A stretch of 64,000 nt of DNA, taken from positions 248,001 through 312,000 of the forward strand of contig JADJTX010000002.1 of NCBI GenBank assembly GCA_016710985.1. Reading direction: 5' to 3'. The position numbers and the translations under genes were made by a program. Under the pieces are notes generated by a model. The model searched no databases and was not told where the DNA came from. It saw only the letters and a program-made list of their open reading frames with translations. Shown piece after piece: positions 42,766 to 52,900 of the stretch. Positions within the stretch are counted from its first letter, which is position 1, and every line of letters begins with the position of its first letter. Source of the DNA: Ignavibacteria bacterium. GTDB lineage: Bacteria; Bacteroidota; Ignavibacteria; Tepidaquicellales; Tepidaquicellaceae.

Positions 42766-45700
42766 ACGGACTGGAAAGGGAGATAAGCTACGAGGAACTG
42801 GACAGGTTTATGGAAGCGCCTTACCGCGGAAAGCCAAGAAGAGAGAGCGCAGAGGGGCTATACAGGTTAAGCGGACTACAGCAGGGAATGCTGTTTCATG
42901 CTCTTTACGATTCAGGAGTTGGAGCATATACGGAACAACTGAGCTGTGAGCTGATTAGTCCTGATCTTGAGATAATAAAAAAGAGCTGGAATGAAGTATT
43001 AAGACGTCACAGTATTTTACGGAGCGGGTTTTATTATGATGAGTTCAGTGTACCTGTGCAGTGTGTATACCGGGATGTTGAGCTGCCGGTGACGATCCTG
43101 GATTACAGTGATAAGGGATCATCAGATCAGACAGAAGCGATAAAGGAATATGAATCATCAGACAGGAAACGGGGATTTGATTTCAGTACAGTGCCATTGA
43201 TGCACATAGCATTGATAAAGATGGGTAAAGAGCGATACCGGATGCTCTGGACATCACATCACATATTATTTGACGGCTGGTCATTGCCAATATTAATGGA
43301 AGAGTTTTTGAGTACGTATGAGGAACTGATATCGGGTAAGAAAATAAATTTAATTGAAGAAGACCGGTATGAAGATTACATACGCTACATAGAGCGGATA
43401 GATAAGGATAATCAGGAGACATACTGGCGAAGTTACATGGAAGGAGTTGAACAGGGAACGCTTCTGCCTTTCATATCAGCAACGTCACAGCGAACGAAGG
43501 GAGCAGGAGTGTATGAAACGGAGCACCTGAAGCTGGATACACAGTCAACGTCAAAGGCTTCGCAGTATGTACAGCGTCACCGTATAACAATTAATACATT
43601 AATTCAGGGCGCATGGTCATATCTTCTTCACCGCTATACAGGTAGCAAGGATGTTGTTTACGGAATAGTCGTATCAGGCCGTCCGGAAGATCTTCCGGAC
43701 ATAGAGCAGAGGGTAGGTTTGTATATAAATACGCTTCCGCTTCATTCTAAACTATACACAGAACAGAACAAGGATCAGTGGTTACAGGAAATACAGGACG
43801 GGCAGTTATCATCAAGTCAGTATCAGTTCACACCTCTTCACGACATTCAGAGATGGACAGGGATAAGCGGAGATCTGTTCGACAGCTTACTTGTGTTTGA
43901 GAATTATCCCGTGAGCGAGTTAGTTGGATCGAAGCAGTGGAAACTGAGGATAGAGAATCTTAAAATCCGGGAGCTGACGAACTATCCTTTAACAATAATA
44001 ATTAACAGTGCGAAAGAAATAAACATAAGCTTCAGCTACAATACAGAGATACTAAAGCAGGAATATGTGAAAGAGATACGCGGTCATTTTGAGAATGTGC
44101 TTCTTCAGATGATCACAAATGAAAGCAGAAGCATTAATGAAATAAAAATTCTGACGAAAGCTGAAGAGCAGCAGTTGCTTTCAGAATTTAATGATACAGC
44201 GGTTGATTATCCGAAGGATAAAACTATCATTGATCTTTTCGAAGAGCAGGTATTGAAGACACCGGACAATATTGCATTAGTTTTTGAAGACAATCATCTG
44301 ACTTACCGCGAACTTAACGAGCGTTCAAATCAACTGGCTCATTACTTAAGAAGCCAGGGAGTAAAGACAGAGACATTAGTTCCGATATGCATAGGGCGGA
44401 GCATTGAAATGATCATAGGTATACTTGGTATTTTAAAAGCAGGCGGAGCCTATGTACCGGTCGATCCGGATTATCCTGAAGAGAGGATAAAATATATACT
44501 GGAGGATACGGGAGCTAATGTAATTATTGCCGGCAAAGAGGTAAGTACAAAATTAACAGATGCAGAAGATGTTAACATTATAGAAATTGACGGGCATTGG
44601 TCAGAGATCAGCGCTCAGCCGAAAGACAATCTTCAGACATTTGTCCAGCCTGATAACCTGGCTTATATAATCTATACGTCCGGTTCAACCGGTAAGCCGA
44701 AAGGTGTGATGATCGCTCATAACAATATAGTGAGCCTGTTCAAAACAGAGCCTGCGATCTTTGATTTTAATGAAAAAGATGTATGGGCAATGTTCCATTC
44801 ATTTTGTTTTGATTTTTCCGTATGGGAAATGTACGGAGCGTTATTTTATGGAGGCAGACTTGTGATAGTACCGAAGCATATAACAAAAGATGCTTCACTC
44901 TTTTCAGAATTATTAATTTCAGAGAAGGTAACGGTTTTAAATCAGACACCTTCATCATTTTATGTTTTGCAGGATATTCTTGCTGAGACAGTAAAGCCCA
45001 TCTTTATCCGGTATGTAATATTTGGGGGTGAAGCCCTTAACCCTTCAAAGTTACAGGCATGGAAGCAAACATACCCTGCCTGCAAATTAATAAATATGTA
45101 CGGTATCACCGAAACCACTGTGCACGTGACATACACGGAGATCGAATGGGATAACATAAGATCAGGTAAGAGCATTATAGGAAAACCAATTCCATCATTG
45201 GGAATTTACATACTGGACAGTAATCAAAATCTGCTTCCCACAGGCATCGCAGGAGAGCTGTGCATAAAGGGAGCGGGATTATCAAGAGGATATCTAAACC
45301 TTCCTGAATTAACGTCAGAGAAATTTATCAAAGATCCGTTTAGTGAAGAACCGGGAGCGAGATTATACAGGTCGGGTGATTTAGGCATGAGGTCACAGGA
45401 CGGTAACATAGAATATTTAGGAAGAATAGATGAACAGGTAAAGATCCGCGGTTTCAGGATAGAGCTTGGTGAAAGAGAGAGTGTGCTGCAGGAAATTAAT
45501 TCAGTTCGTCAGTCTGTAGTTCTGGCTCGTGATACAAAAGAAGGCGGCAAGCGGCTTGTAGGCTATGTAGTTCCGGAAGGAGATTTTGATAAGGAAGCGA
45601 TAATGATTTACCTAAGCAGCCGTCTGCCGGAATACATGGTACCGGCATTATGGGTAGAGCTGGAGAGTTTACCGTTAACGCAAAACGGTAAGATTGACAG

Positions 45701-46025
45701 AAAAGCATTACCGGATCCTGATGCAAGTGAACTGATAAGCAATGAGTATGCAGCACCGCGAAATGAGACGGAGGAAAGCCTGGCAGAGATCTGGAAAAAG
45801 CTGCTCGGTATAGAAAGAGCAGGAATTTATGACAATTTTTTTGAATTAGGCGGACACTCATTGCTTGCAACAAGAGCTGTATCTCTGATCAGAAAAGAGT
45901 TTTCTTTAAACATTCCAATAAAGGTGCTGTTTGAATTTACCTGTATTGCTGATTTAAGCAATTACATAGCGTTGATTAAATCAGAACAGGAAAAAGAAAT
46001 CGACTCCGAAGTTTTTGATTTGTAA
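38028..46025 (+). CDS. P3: NRPS, modules 11-12
   Basis: Intact gene of 2,665 residues. Order: TubC-like docking head (about residues 1-60, MKNISNAIDILQHA...) - C - A(Ala) - T(GGDS) - E - D-type C - A(Thr) - T - tail. The head differs clearly from those of P2 and P4. The tail ends DSEVFDL, almost the same as the P1 tail. The start ATG lies 5 bases after the P2 stop. There is no thioesterase, so the chain must pass to P4, whose gene starts 34 bases downstream. Predicted residues are D-Ala and Thr. Confidence 0.96.
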   Translation: MKNISNAIDILQHAKINGVHIYLDKGQLRVKYSKGNGINPQLLEEIKSNKELITRFLKDNESYSSKEASSETDLLKIYRDPAQRIPLSFSQERLWFIDQLEGSVQYHIPSVLRFKGKLNIEALKYSLQSIINRHEVLRTVILQEEGKAYQCIKDEYEWNLGIADGSVYKEDKEELKKYIQSLINAAFNLSEDHMIRADLINLSEEENVLVVTMHHIASDGWSFSVLVKEVMEFYRAFEEGKKPGLAPLQIQYADYAIWQRKYLEGENLDRKLDYWKKKLEDVALLQLPIDYKRPSVQSTRGAACSFSIDKLLSVQLQELSRQQGATLFMTLLAVFKILLHRYSSQQDICVGTVIAGRQQEVLNGLIGFFVNTLALRSEIGDDASFIDTLQQVRRTTMEAQEHQDVPFEKVVDAVVKERSLSRSPLFQVMLILQNTPDAENLVFGEVQLTQEEFVYDTTKFELTFSFKESAHGLYGTVEYCTDLYSTETIWRMIGHFMELLHSVVKTPGQSIGLLSMLTKSETRLLLEEFNDTAVEYPKNKTIIDLFEEQVLKTPENIAVVFEDQQLTYRELSERSNQLAHYLQTYGVKPETLVPICIGRSIEMITGILGILKSGGAYVPVDPEYPEERINFMLEDTDAFIVVSSKANRSKIPAAENIEVIELDTDRSKISKQPKDRPEVSLKHDQLAYVIYTSGSTGRPKGVMIDHKNVYTFLSWCRDEFKSSPFDIAYASTSMCFDLSVYEMFFPLTTGKPIRVLENGLEIGKYLSGESSVMINCVPGVIESLLKNSTDFTNASVINMAGEPISIYVQQNLDSDRIEVRNLYGPSEDTTYTTNYRLIKGQPLLIGKPIANTEIYILSKNDQPVPVNVPGEICISGDGVARGYLNREELTAEKFVKNPFKAGERMYRTGDLGRWLPDGNIDYLGRMDNQVKVRGYRIELGEIENVLQECGSVRQSVVMARETTEGSRRLVGYVVPEGDFDREAIMFYLSKRLPAYMVPALWVELESLPVTQNGKIDRKALPDPDASELIRNEYAAPRNETEENLASIWKELLHVERVGIHDNFFELGGDSVITIQVVSRARRLGYELKPKDIFIHQTIGSLSSAMSERSEESVTGEQGLLKGISGLLPIQQWYFEGAVYEGSHYNHFNQSVLLSIDKTVTQELLSKAVKEIMSHHDALRFRYNRKDGNWEQEYGTNTGELITVDLHKSKKDVLITLIGEHAEKYQRSLDIEKGELVRFVLMKTPEEETHNRILIVIHHLAIDGVSWRILLDDLELLLSKIQNDNEAKADLGIKSSSYRQWHEALSEYGKSKRLQSQIPYWEKAAGSYSPLPVDKTYTGFVREKDISSQTLRLDKAKTRQLLQEVPKVYHTEINDILLCSLALTLCEWSGRDSIVIGMEGHGREIISESTDTSRTAGWFTSLYPLLLEINKEVNKEKSISDLIKSVKEQLRRLPDKGLGYGVLKYINKEERLTKLRGKAWEIVFNYLGQLDNVVSSGKWLSGAGESGGTVSSHENTVDHLLSVSGMVTGDELILNWSYSSLHYEKETIEELVKKFQINLESVISHCIEQQKAGSVYTPSDYGLEREISYEELDRFMEAPYRGKPRRESAEGLYRLSGLQQGMLFHALYDSGVGAYTEQLSCELISPDLEIIKKSWNEVLRRHSILRSGFYYDEFSVPVQCVYRDVELPVTILDYSDKGSSDQTEAIKEYESSDRKRGFDFSTVPLMHIALIKMGKERYRMLWTSHHILFDGWSLPILMEEFLSTYEELISGKKINLIEEDRYEDYIRYIERIDKDNQETYWRSYMEGVEQGTLLPFISATSQRTKGAGVYETEHLKLDTQSTSKASQYVQRHRITINTLIQGAWSYLLHRYTGSKDVVYGIVVSGRPEDLPDIEQRVGLYINTLPLHSKLYTEQNKDQWLQEIQDGQLSSSQYQFTPLHDIQRWTGISGDLFDSLLVFENYPVSELVGSKQWKLRIENLKIRELTNYPLTIIINSAKEINISFSYNTEILKQEYVKEIRGHFENVLLQMITNESRSINEIKILTKAEEQQLLSEFNDTAVDYPKDKTIIDLFEEQVLKTPDNIALVFEDNHLTYRELNERSNQLAHYLRSQGVKTETLVPICIGRSIEMIIGILGILKAGGAYVPVDPDYPEERIKYILEDTGANVIIAGKEVSTKLTDAEDVNIIEIDGHWSEISAQPKDNLQTFVQPDNLAYIIYTSGSTGKPKGVMIAHNNIVSLFKTEPAIFDFNEKDVWAMFHSFCFDFSVWEMYGALFYGGRLVIVPKHITKDASLFSELLISEKVTVLNQTPSSFYVLQDILAETVKPIFIRYVIFGGEALNPSKLQAWKQTYPACKLINMYGITETTVHVTYTEIEWDNIRSGKSIIGKPIPSLGIYILDSNQNLLPTGIAGELCIKGAGLSRGYLNLPELTSEKFIKDPFSEEPGARLYRSGDLGMRSQDGNIEYLGRIDEQVKIRGFRIELGERESVLQEINSVRQSVVLARDTKEGGKRLVGYVVPEGDFDKEAIMIYLSSRLPEYMVPALWVELESLPLTQNGKIDRKALPDPDASELISNEYAAPRNETEESLAEIWKKLLGIERAGIYDNFFELGGHSLLATRAVSLIRKEFSLNIPIKVLFEFTCIADLSNYIALIKSEQEKEIDSEVFDL
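42845..46025 (+). other. Module 12: D-type C - A(Thr) - T - tail
   Basis: C domain with LSGLQQGMLFHALYDS and HHILFDGWS (about 43257), following the E domain of module 11. The A pocket reads DFWNIGMVHK (Thr). Its DNA is nearly the same as the module 6 A domain over long stretches (for example 45067-45210 against 21696-21840). The RIELGEIES motif is RIELGERES here. There is no E domain, so L-Thr is expected. Confidence 0.86.
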
Positions 46026-46059
46026 TTTAGTTATATTGAAAAAAAAGTTAAAAAATAAA

Positions 46060-46242
46060 ATGAGTATCAGGAACAAAGATATTATTGATCTATTGGTAAA
46101 GGCGAAAGAAAAGGGGATGACTGTTTTTCTGGAGAACGGAAAGCTGAGATATACCATTGATAAAAATAAATCAGCAGACATTGAATTTATTTCTGATCTT
46201 AAAAAATACAAATTAGATATAACGGAATTTTTTAAGCAGTGA
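46060..46242 (+). CDS. P4 fragment 1: TubC-like docking head
   Basis: Start of the P4 synthetase. ATG 46060 is chosen over an upstream in-frame start at 46015 (which would overlap the P3 end) because MSIRNKDIIDLLVKAKEKGM aligns with the P2 head. The open frame ends at TGA 46240-46242. Removing one T from the six-T run 46228-46233 gives EFLSS-EAGDFNL, matching EFLSS-GSGDFNL of P2, so this is a +1 indel in a homopolymer rather than a true end. Confidence 0.82.
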   Translation: MSIRNKDIIDLLVKAKEKGMTVFLENGKLRYTIDKNKSADIEFISDLKKYKLDITEFFKQ

Positions 46243-46987
46243 AGCAGGAGATTTTAATCTGATAAAAGCTCCGGTTGAGAAAATACTGCCGGCTGACAGA
46301 TCAGCAATCAGTAAACTCCCCACAACATTTAGTCAGGAGAGGTTATGGTTCATTGATCAGTTAGAGGGAAGTTCACAGTATCACATTCCGGCTATTTTAC
46401 GATTGAAGGGAAAACTGAACAGGGATGCTTTGATATACGCCTTACAAAACATTGTAAACCGGCATGAGGTGCTGAGAACCGTTATCCTGGAAGAAGAAGG
46501 CAAAGGTTATCAGTTAATAAAAGATACAGACAGATGGAATCTTCAGACGACAGATGGCTCAAATTACAAAGATAATACTGAAGGGCTAAGGGATTATATA
46601 AAGCAATTAATCAATGTTCCTTTTAACTTAAAGGAAGATTACATGATGAGGGGTAATCTGATACAGATGAGCGACGAAGATCATATACTGGTATTAACGA
46701 TGCACCACATAGCCGCAGACGGCTGGTCAATATCTGTCATTGTGAGAGAACTGGCGGAACTATACGGATCTTACGATGAAGGACGGGAAGCAAAGTTGCC
46801 GCCTTTGCCGCTGCAGTATGCCGATTACGCAGTCTGGCAGAGGAATTATTTGCAGGGTGACAAACTTGAAAAAAGCTCAGTTACTGGAAGAAGAAACTTG
46901 AAGGTGCAGAGCCGCTTCAGCTGCCGACCGATCATGAAAGACCTGCAGTGCAAAGCATTAAAGGAGCTGCCGCTGGTTTTGAATTAG
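46232..46987 (+). CDS. P4 fragment 2: N-terminal part of module 13 C domain
   Basis: Middle piece of P4, in the frame between the two homopolymer indels. It encodes the linker (KAPVEKILPAD), FSQERLWFIDQLEG, RHEVLRTVI, MHHIAADGWS (about 46702) and YADYAVWQRNYLQGDKLEK. Similarity then stops at the six-A run 46869-46874: adding one A restores KKLSYWKKKLEG in the next frame. ATG 46403 is an internal Met. Confidence 0.85.
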   Translation, partial: LSSEAGDFNLIKAPVEKILPADRSAISKLPTTFSQERLWFIDQLEGSSQYHIPAILRLKGKLNRDALIYALQNIVNRHEVLRTVILEEEGKGYQLIKDTDRWNLQTTDGSNYKDNTEGLRDYIKQLINVPFNLKEDYMMRGNLIQMSDEDHILVLTMHHIAADGWSISVIVRELAELYGSYDEGREAKLPPLPLQYADYAVWQRNYLQGDKLEKSSVTGRRNLKVQSRFSCRPIMKDLQCKALKELPLVLN

Positions 46988-49900
46988 ATAAAGATCTGTC
47001 GGAACAGCTTCAGGAATTGAGTAAACGGAATGAGGCTACATTATTCATGACGCTCCTTGCAGCATTTAATATTTTACTTTACCGGTACAGCAGCCAGAAG
47101 GATATATGTCTGGGAAGTCCTATCGCCGGAAGGCAGCAGCAGGAATTTGAAGAGCTGATAGGATTCTTCGTTAATACTCTTGCATTGAGGAGTAAGATAA
47201 ACGGTGAATTTACATTTGATGAATTTTTAAAACAGGTGAAGGTAACAACATTAGAGGCTTATGAAAATCAGGAGGCTCCGTTTGAGAAAGTGGTCGAAGC
47301 AGTTGTGAATCAAAGAGACCTGAGCAGAAGTCCTTTGTTTCAGGTAATGTTTATCCTCCAGAATACACCGGAAGTACCTGAGCTTCGTTTAGGTGAGCTG
47401 AAACTTTCAACTGAGATATTTGAAAGCAACATCTCCAATTTTGATCTGCTCTTTAGCATTAGAGAATCGCCGGCAGGACTGCACGGAGTGGTTGAGTATT
47501 GTACAGACCTTTATAATGAGAAAACGATCACACGGATGACAGATCATTTTAAACAGCTGCTGTGTTCGATCGTGGCAGATCCGCATAAGAAAATAGGAAT
47601 GTTACCGATGCTTACGAAAAACGAGGAACATCAGTTGTTGGAAGAGTTCAATGATACAGCGATGTTATATCCAAAGGAAAAAAGCATTGTGGATTTGTTT
47701 GAGGAGCAGGCGGCAAGGACTCCTGATAATATTGCTTTAGTATATAAAGAACAGGAGATAACTTATAAAGAACTCAATGAGCGTTCAAATCAATTAGCGA
47801 ATTACCTAAATGTAAAAGGCGTAAAACCCGGAACGCTTGTATTGATTTGCATGGAACGATGCATAGATCTGATCACAGGTTTACTGAGCATATTGAAATC
47901 CGGAGGAGCGTATGTACCTGTTGATCCTCAGTATCCGGATGAACGGATTAAATATATGATTGAAGATACCGGAGCTTTAATTGCTATAGCCGGAAAAGAG
48001 AGCAGACAAAAATTATCATCTGCTGAAAACATTGAAATAATTGAAACAGACAGCGACATGCCGGAGATCATTAAACAGCCGGCAGATAAACCCCGGATAT
48101 CTGTCAAACCACATGACCTTGCTTATGTGATCTATACATCGGGTTCAACAGGAAGACCTAAGGGAACGATGGTAGAACATACAAGCGTCGTAAATTTAAT
48201 TACTTGGCATAATCAGGCATACTGTGTAACAGAAAAAAGCCGGGCTGCATCAGTGCTGGGATTAAGCTTTGATGCTTTTGGAATGGATATCTGGCCTTTC
48301 CTGTCAGCAGGCGCATCAGTAAATATTATTGATGATGATACACGTTTCTCAGTTTCCGGCTTATCATCCGTTTTTAAATCAAAGCGGATAACTCATAACA
48401 TTATGCCAACAGCGCTGGTGCAGGAATTTATAAATGAATCAGGGCAAAAATTAAAATCACTTGAATATCTGCTTACCGGCGGGGACAAGTTGCCGGGTAT
48501 TGTAATGAAAGGTGTTCCATTCAAATTAGTAAATAATTATGGACCAACAGAGAATACAGTAGTTACAACCTTTTACGAAGTAACAGAAAAAGATCCGTAC
48601 CCGATTCCTCCGATCGGAAAACCTATGTCAAATACAGTTGTGAGAATACTGAATGAGTTTAACATGATGGTTCCGGTTGGTGTCCCGGGAGAAATTTGTG
48701 CAGGCGGTGCAGGCCTGGCAAGAGGATATTTAAACCGAAAGGAATTAACCGCGGAAAAATTCATTGCTGATCCGTATGGTAAAGATCCTGAATCAAGATT
48801 ATACAGGACCGGAGATTCAGGACGATGGCTGCCGGACGGTAATATAGAGTTTCTCGGAAGATTGGATGAGCAGGTAAAGGTCAGAGGATACCGGATAGAG
48901 CCCGGAGAGATAGAGAGTGTGCTTCAGGAATCTGATTACGTGAGACAGGCAGTTGTGCTTGCAGTGGATGATAAGGAAGGAAACAAAAGACTGGCAGGCT
49001 ATGTCGTGCCGGAAGGAGCTTTTGACCGGGATGCAATAATGGATTATCTGAAAACCCGGCTTCCTGAGTATATGATACCGGTCTTATGGGTTGAACTGGA
49101 AAATTTACCTTTGACACAGAATGGTAAGATAGACATGAAGGCATTACCGAATCCCGATCTTAGCAGACTGACCGGTAGTAATTATGAACCCCCGGAAAGT
49201 GAAACTGAAAGGAAGCTTGCAAAAATATGGAAGGATCTTCTGCATATTGATCGTGTAGGTATCCATGATAATTTTTTTGAACTTGGAGGACATTCTCTTC
49301 TGGCAATGCGTGTAATATCAGCCATCCGGAATGAACTTAAATCAGAGATAGCAATAAAAAATCTTTTTCGGCACCCTACTCTTAAAGGACTGGCTGAACA
49401 TCTTGACTCACAAAGCAAAGGAATATTATTACCTCCCATAAAAATTCACCCAAGATCTGAACCAATCCCGTTGTCATTCAGTCAGGAAAGATTATGGTTT
49501 ATAGACCGTCTGGATGGAAGTGTTCAGTATCACATACCTGCGGTTTTAAGATTAAAAGGAAAACTGAATAAAGATGCCTTAGCTTATGGATTGAGGAAAA
49601 TAGTGAACCGTCACGAAGTACTGCGTACGGTCATATCAGAAAATGAAGGCAAAGGTTATCAGTTAATTAAAGATATGGACAGGTGGGAACTGCAGATTGC
49701 CGATGGTACACAACTCAGAGATAACAGTGAAGCATTACAAAAACATATACAGGAATTGATCAATGCTCCTTTTGACTTAACAGCAGACAGCATGATCAGA
49801 GCACATTTGATCAGCTTAGAAGATAATGATCATTTGCTCGTGGTAACCATGCATCACATAGCTTCGGATGGCTGGTCAATATCATTAATTGTAAAAGAGA

Positions 49901-52900
49901 TGGCGGAATTGTATAAAGCTTATGATGAAGATCGTGAAGCAAACTTATTATCACTGCCTGTTCAGTATGCTGATTATTCGATATGGCAGCGGACATATTT
50001 GCAGGGTGAAATATTGGATAAGAAGCTGAGTTACTGGAAGGAGAAATTGCAGGGAGCAGAGCCTCTCGAGCTTCCGTCTGATTTTACCAGACCGGCTATT
50101 CAAAGTACCAAAGGTGCAAATGAAGGATTCAGTATTGATAAAGAATTGACAGAAGAGTTGCTTGAATTATCAAAACAGCATGGGTCCACTTTATTCATGA
50201 CTTTGCTGTCTGCCTTTAAAGCATTGCTTTACAGATACAGCGGCCAGCAGGATATCTGTGTAGGGATCCCGATAGCAGGACGGCAGCAGGAGGAAGTTGA
50301 AGAGCTTATAGGTTTTTTTATTAATACACTGGTTTTGCGCAGTGAGGTAAAAGGTGATGCTTCGTTTACTGAACTGTTGAAACAGGTCAGAACCACTACA
50401 CTGGAGGCATATGAGAATCAGGATGTTCCGTTTGAAAAAGTTGTTGAGGCTGTAGTAAAGGTAAGAGATCAGAGCAGGAGTCCGCTGTTTCAGGTCATGT
50501 TTGTATTTCAGAATACGCCTGATGTTCCGGTGCTGCATTTAGGAGGTGTATTACTTTCATTAGAGGGACATGAACAAACTACGGCTAAGTTTGATCTTAC
50601 TGTTAACATGATAGAAACTCCCGAAGGTCTTTATGGCACATTTCAGTATTGCACAGATCTTTACAGGGAAGATACAATTAAAAGGATGATGACTCATTAT
50701 ACAGAGTTACTCAGGTCAATGATCAAAGCACCGTCTAAAAGTATTGATTCTTTGACAATCCTTACCGGTTCAGAAGAAAATCAATTACTGGTTGATTTCA
50801 ATCCTCCTATAGTGAATTACCCGAAAGATAAAACTATCATTGATCTGTTTGAGGAGCAGGTAAGTAAAACACCCGATGCTGCAGCAGTAATTTTTGAACA
50901 GGAAAAATTAACTTATAAAGAGCTCAACGAGCGTTCAAACCGTCTTGCGCATTATTTACAAAGCAAGGGAGTAAAGGCAGAGACATTAGTTCCGATTTGT
51001 ATTGAGCGCGGCATCGAAATGATCACAGGCATTCTGGGAATATTAAAAGCCGGCGCAGCTTATGTTCCGATAGATCCTGAATATCCTGAGGAACGGATAA
51101 GATACATACTTGAAGATACTAAGGCTTCAATAGTTTTAAGCAGTAAAAAAAGTTCACAGGGACTGCCTGATTCAACTGAGTTTACAATAATTTCATCAGA
51201 CACTGATCAGTTATTAATAAACAGTCAGTCATCTGTAAACATCGGTACTTATCCCAAACCCGGCGACCTTGCCTATGTGATCTATACATCCGGATCTACG
51301 GGTAAACCAAAGGGAGTAATGATCGAACATTATTCAGTAGTGAATCTTATCAATGCTCAGAGTTCATATTTTAATATTATAAGTGATGAAAGAATTTTAC
51401 AGTTTTCAAATTACTGTTTTGATGCATCGGTCGAACAAATATTTTTAGCTTTATTGAACGGGGCTTCGCTTGTTTTATTTAAAGAGGGATTGCAATTAAA
51501 CTCCGAAGGATTTGAGAATTTGTTAAATGAAGAAAAGATAACTCATCTTCACGCCACGCCTTCATTTCTTGAAAATTTAAATCCGGATCATTATAAATAT
51601 TTAAAACGTGTTATCGCCGGAGGAGATGTCTGCAAAAAAGAATTATCTGAAAAGTGGAAGGACAAAGTTTCATTTTACAATGAATACGGACCGACTGAGA
51701 CTACTGTAACATCAATTGAGTATCACGCAGACAGCATCATTGAAAAAACTATTTCTCTGCCGATTGGCAGACCCGTTTTCAATACGGCTGTCTATATACT
51801 GGACAAGAATAAAAGAATAGTACCAATAGGCATAGCCGGAGAGATATTTATAAGCGGTGCGGGATTAGCCAGAGGATATTTAAACGGACCGGAATTAACA
51901 AAAGAAAAATTTACCGACAACCATTTCAGTAAAGGCAGGGAATCAAAATTATACAGAACAGGAGATCTTGGGCGCTATCTTCCTGACGGTAATATAGAAT
52001 ATCTGGGAAGAATAGATGAACAGGTGAAGATCCGCGGTTTTCGCATAGAGTTAGGAGAAATTGAGAATGTACTTCTTCAAAGTGAATTAGTTGATCAGGT
52101 AGCAGTAGTGGCAAAAGAAGACAAACAGGGCAACAGGAGACTTATCGGGTATGCAGTGGCTGAAGGATTGTTTGACAAAAACGCAATCGTATCATATTTA
52201 AAAAGCAGGTTACCGGATTACATGGTTCCGTCATTGTGGATGAAAATAGACCGTTTTCCCTTAACATCAAACGGCAAGATTGACAAAAAAGCTCTGCCGG
52301 ATCCTGATGCAAGGGAATTAATGAACAATGAATATGAAGCACCGGGAGATGATCTTGAGAGGGCTCTTGTCGGTATATTGCAGAAATTGCTTGATGTGAA
52401 AGATATAGGTATAAACGATAATTTTTTTGAGCTCGGAGGGCATTCACTCTTAGCGCTTCGGTTTTTTGACAGCATTGAAAAGTTAACTGAGAGAAAGCTT
52501 GCTTTATCAACTCTGTTTAATTCTCCCACAATAAAAGAACTTGCAAAAATAATAAATGACACCGGCTGGACACCGCCCTGGAAATCACTTATTCCAATAA
52601 ATCCCGGAGGCTCAAGGTTACCATTCTTCTGTGTTCCTCCTGCAGGCAGCACAGCTTTACATTTTCAGCAATTATTAAAATACATTTCAAAGGATCAGCC
52701 GGTCTATGTACTGGAATCGATCGGTATGGACGGTAAAGAAAAGCCGCATACAGATCTTAAAGAGATGGCGGCATTTTATGTAAAGGAAATTCTCTCGTTA
52801 CAGCCGAAAGGACCTTATTTACTAGGCGGCAGATGTTTTGGCGGCAGAGTTGCTTTTGAGATGGCGCAGCAGTTAAGACAATCCGGACATAAGGTTGCTT

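Larger units (their letters stand above)
46060..49430 (+). other. Module 13: docking head - C - A(hydrophobic, Leu-like) - T
   Basis: The A domain is a close relative of the module 9 Leu domain (shared WPF/WPYL, DDDTR, TALVQEF, GGDKLPG, NNYGPTENTVVT) but its pocket reads DAMILGNVVK, with Trp239 to Met and Phe278 to Ile. A hydrophobic residue is likely; whether it is Leu, another aliphatic or a larger residue cannot be told. T has FFELGGHS (about 49274). Confidence 0.75.

Noticed and set aside
46228..46233. Programmed frameshift at the poly-T run in P4
   Set aside because: A second, opposite indel in a poly-A run follows 640 bases later, no stimulatory structure is seen, and the equivalent site in P2 is in frame. 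An indel error or mutation is simpler.
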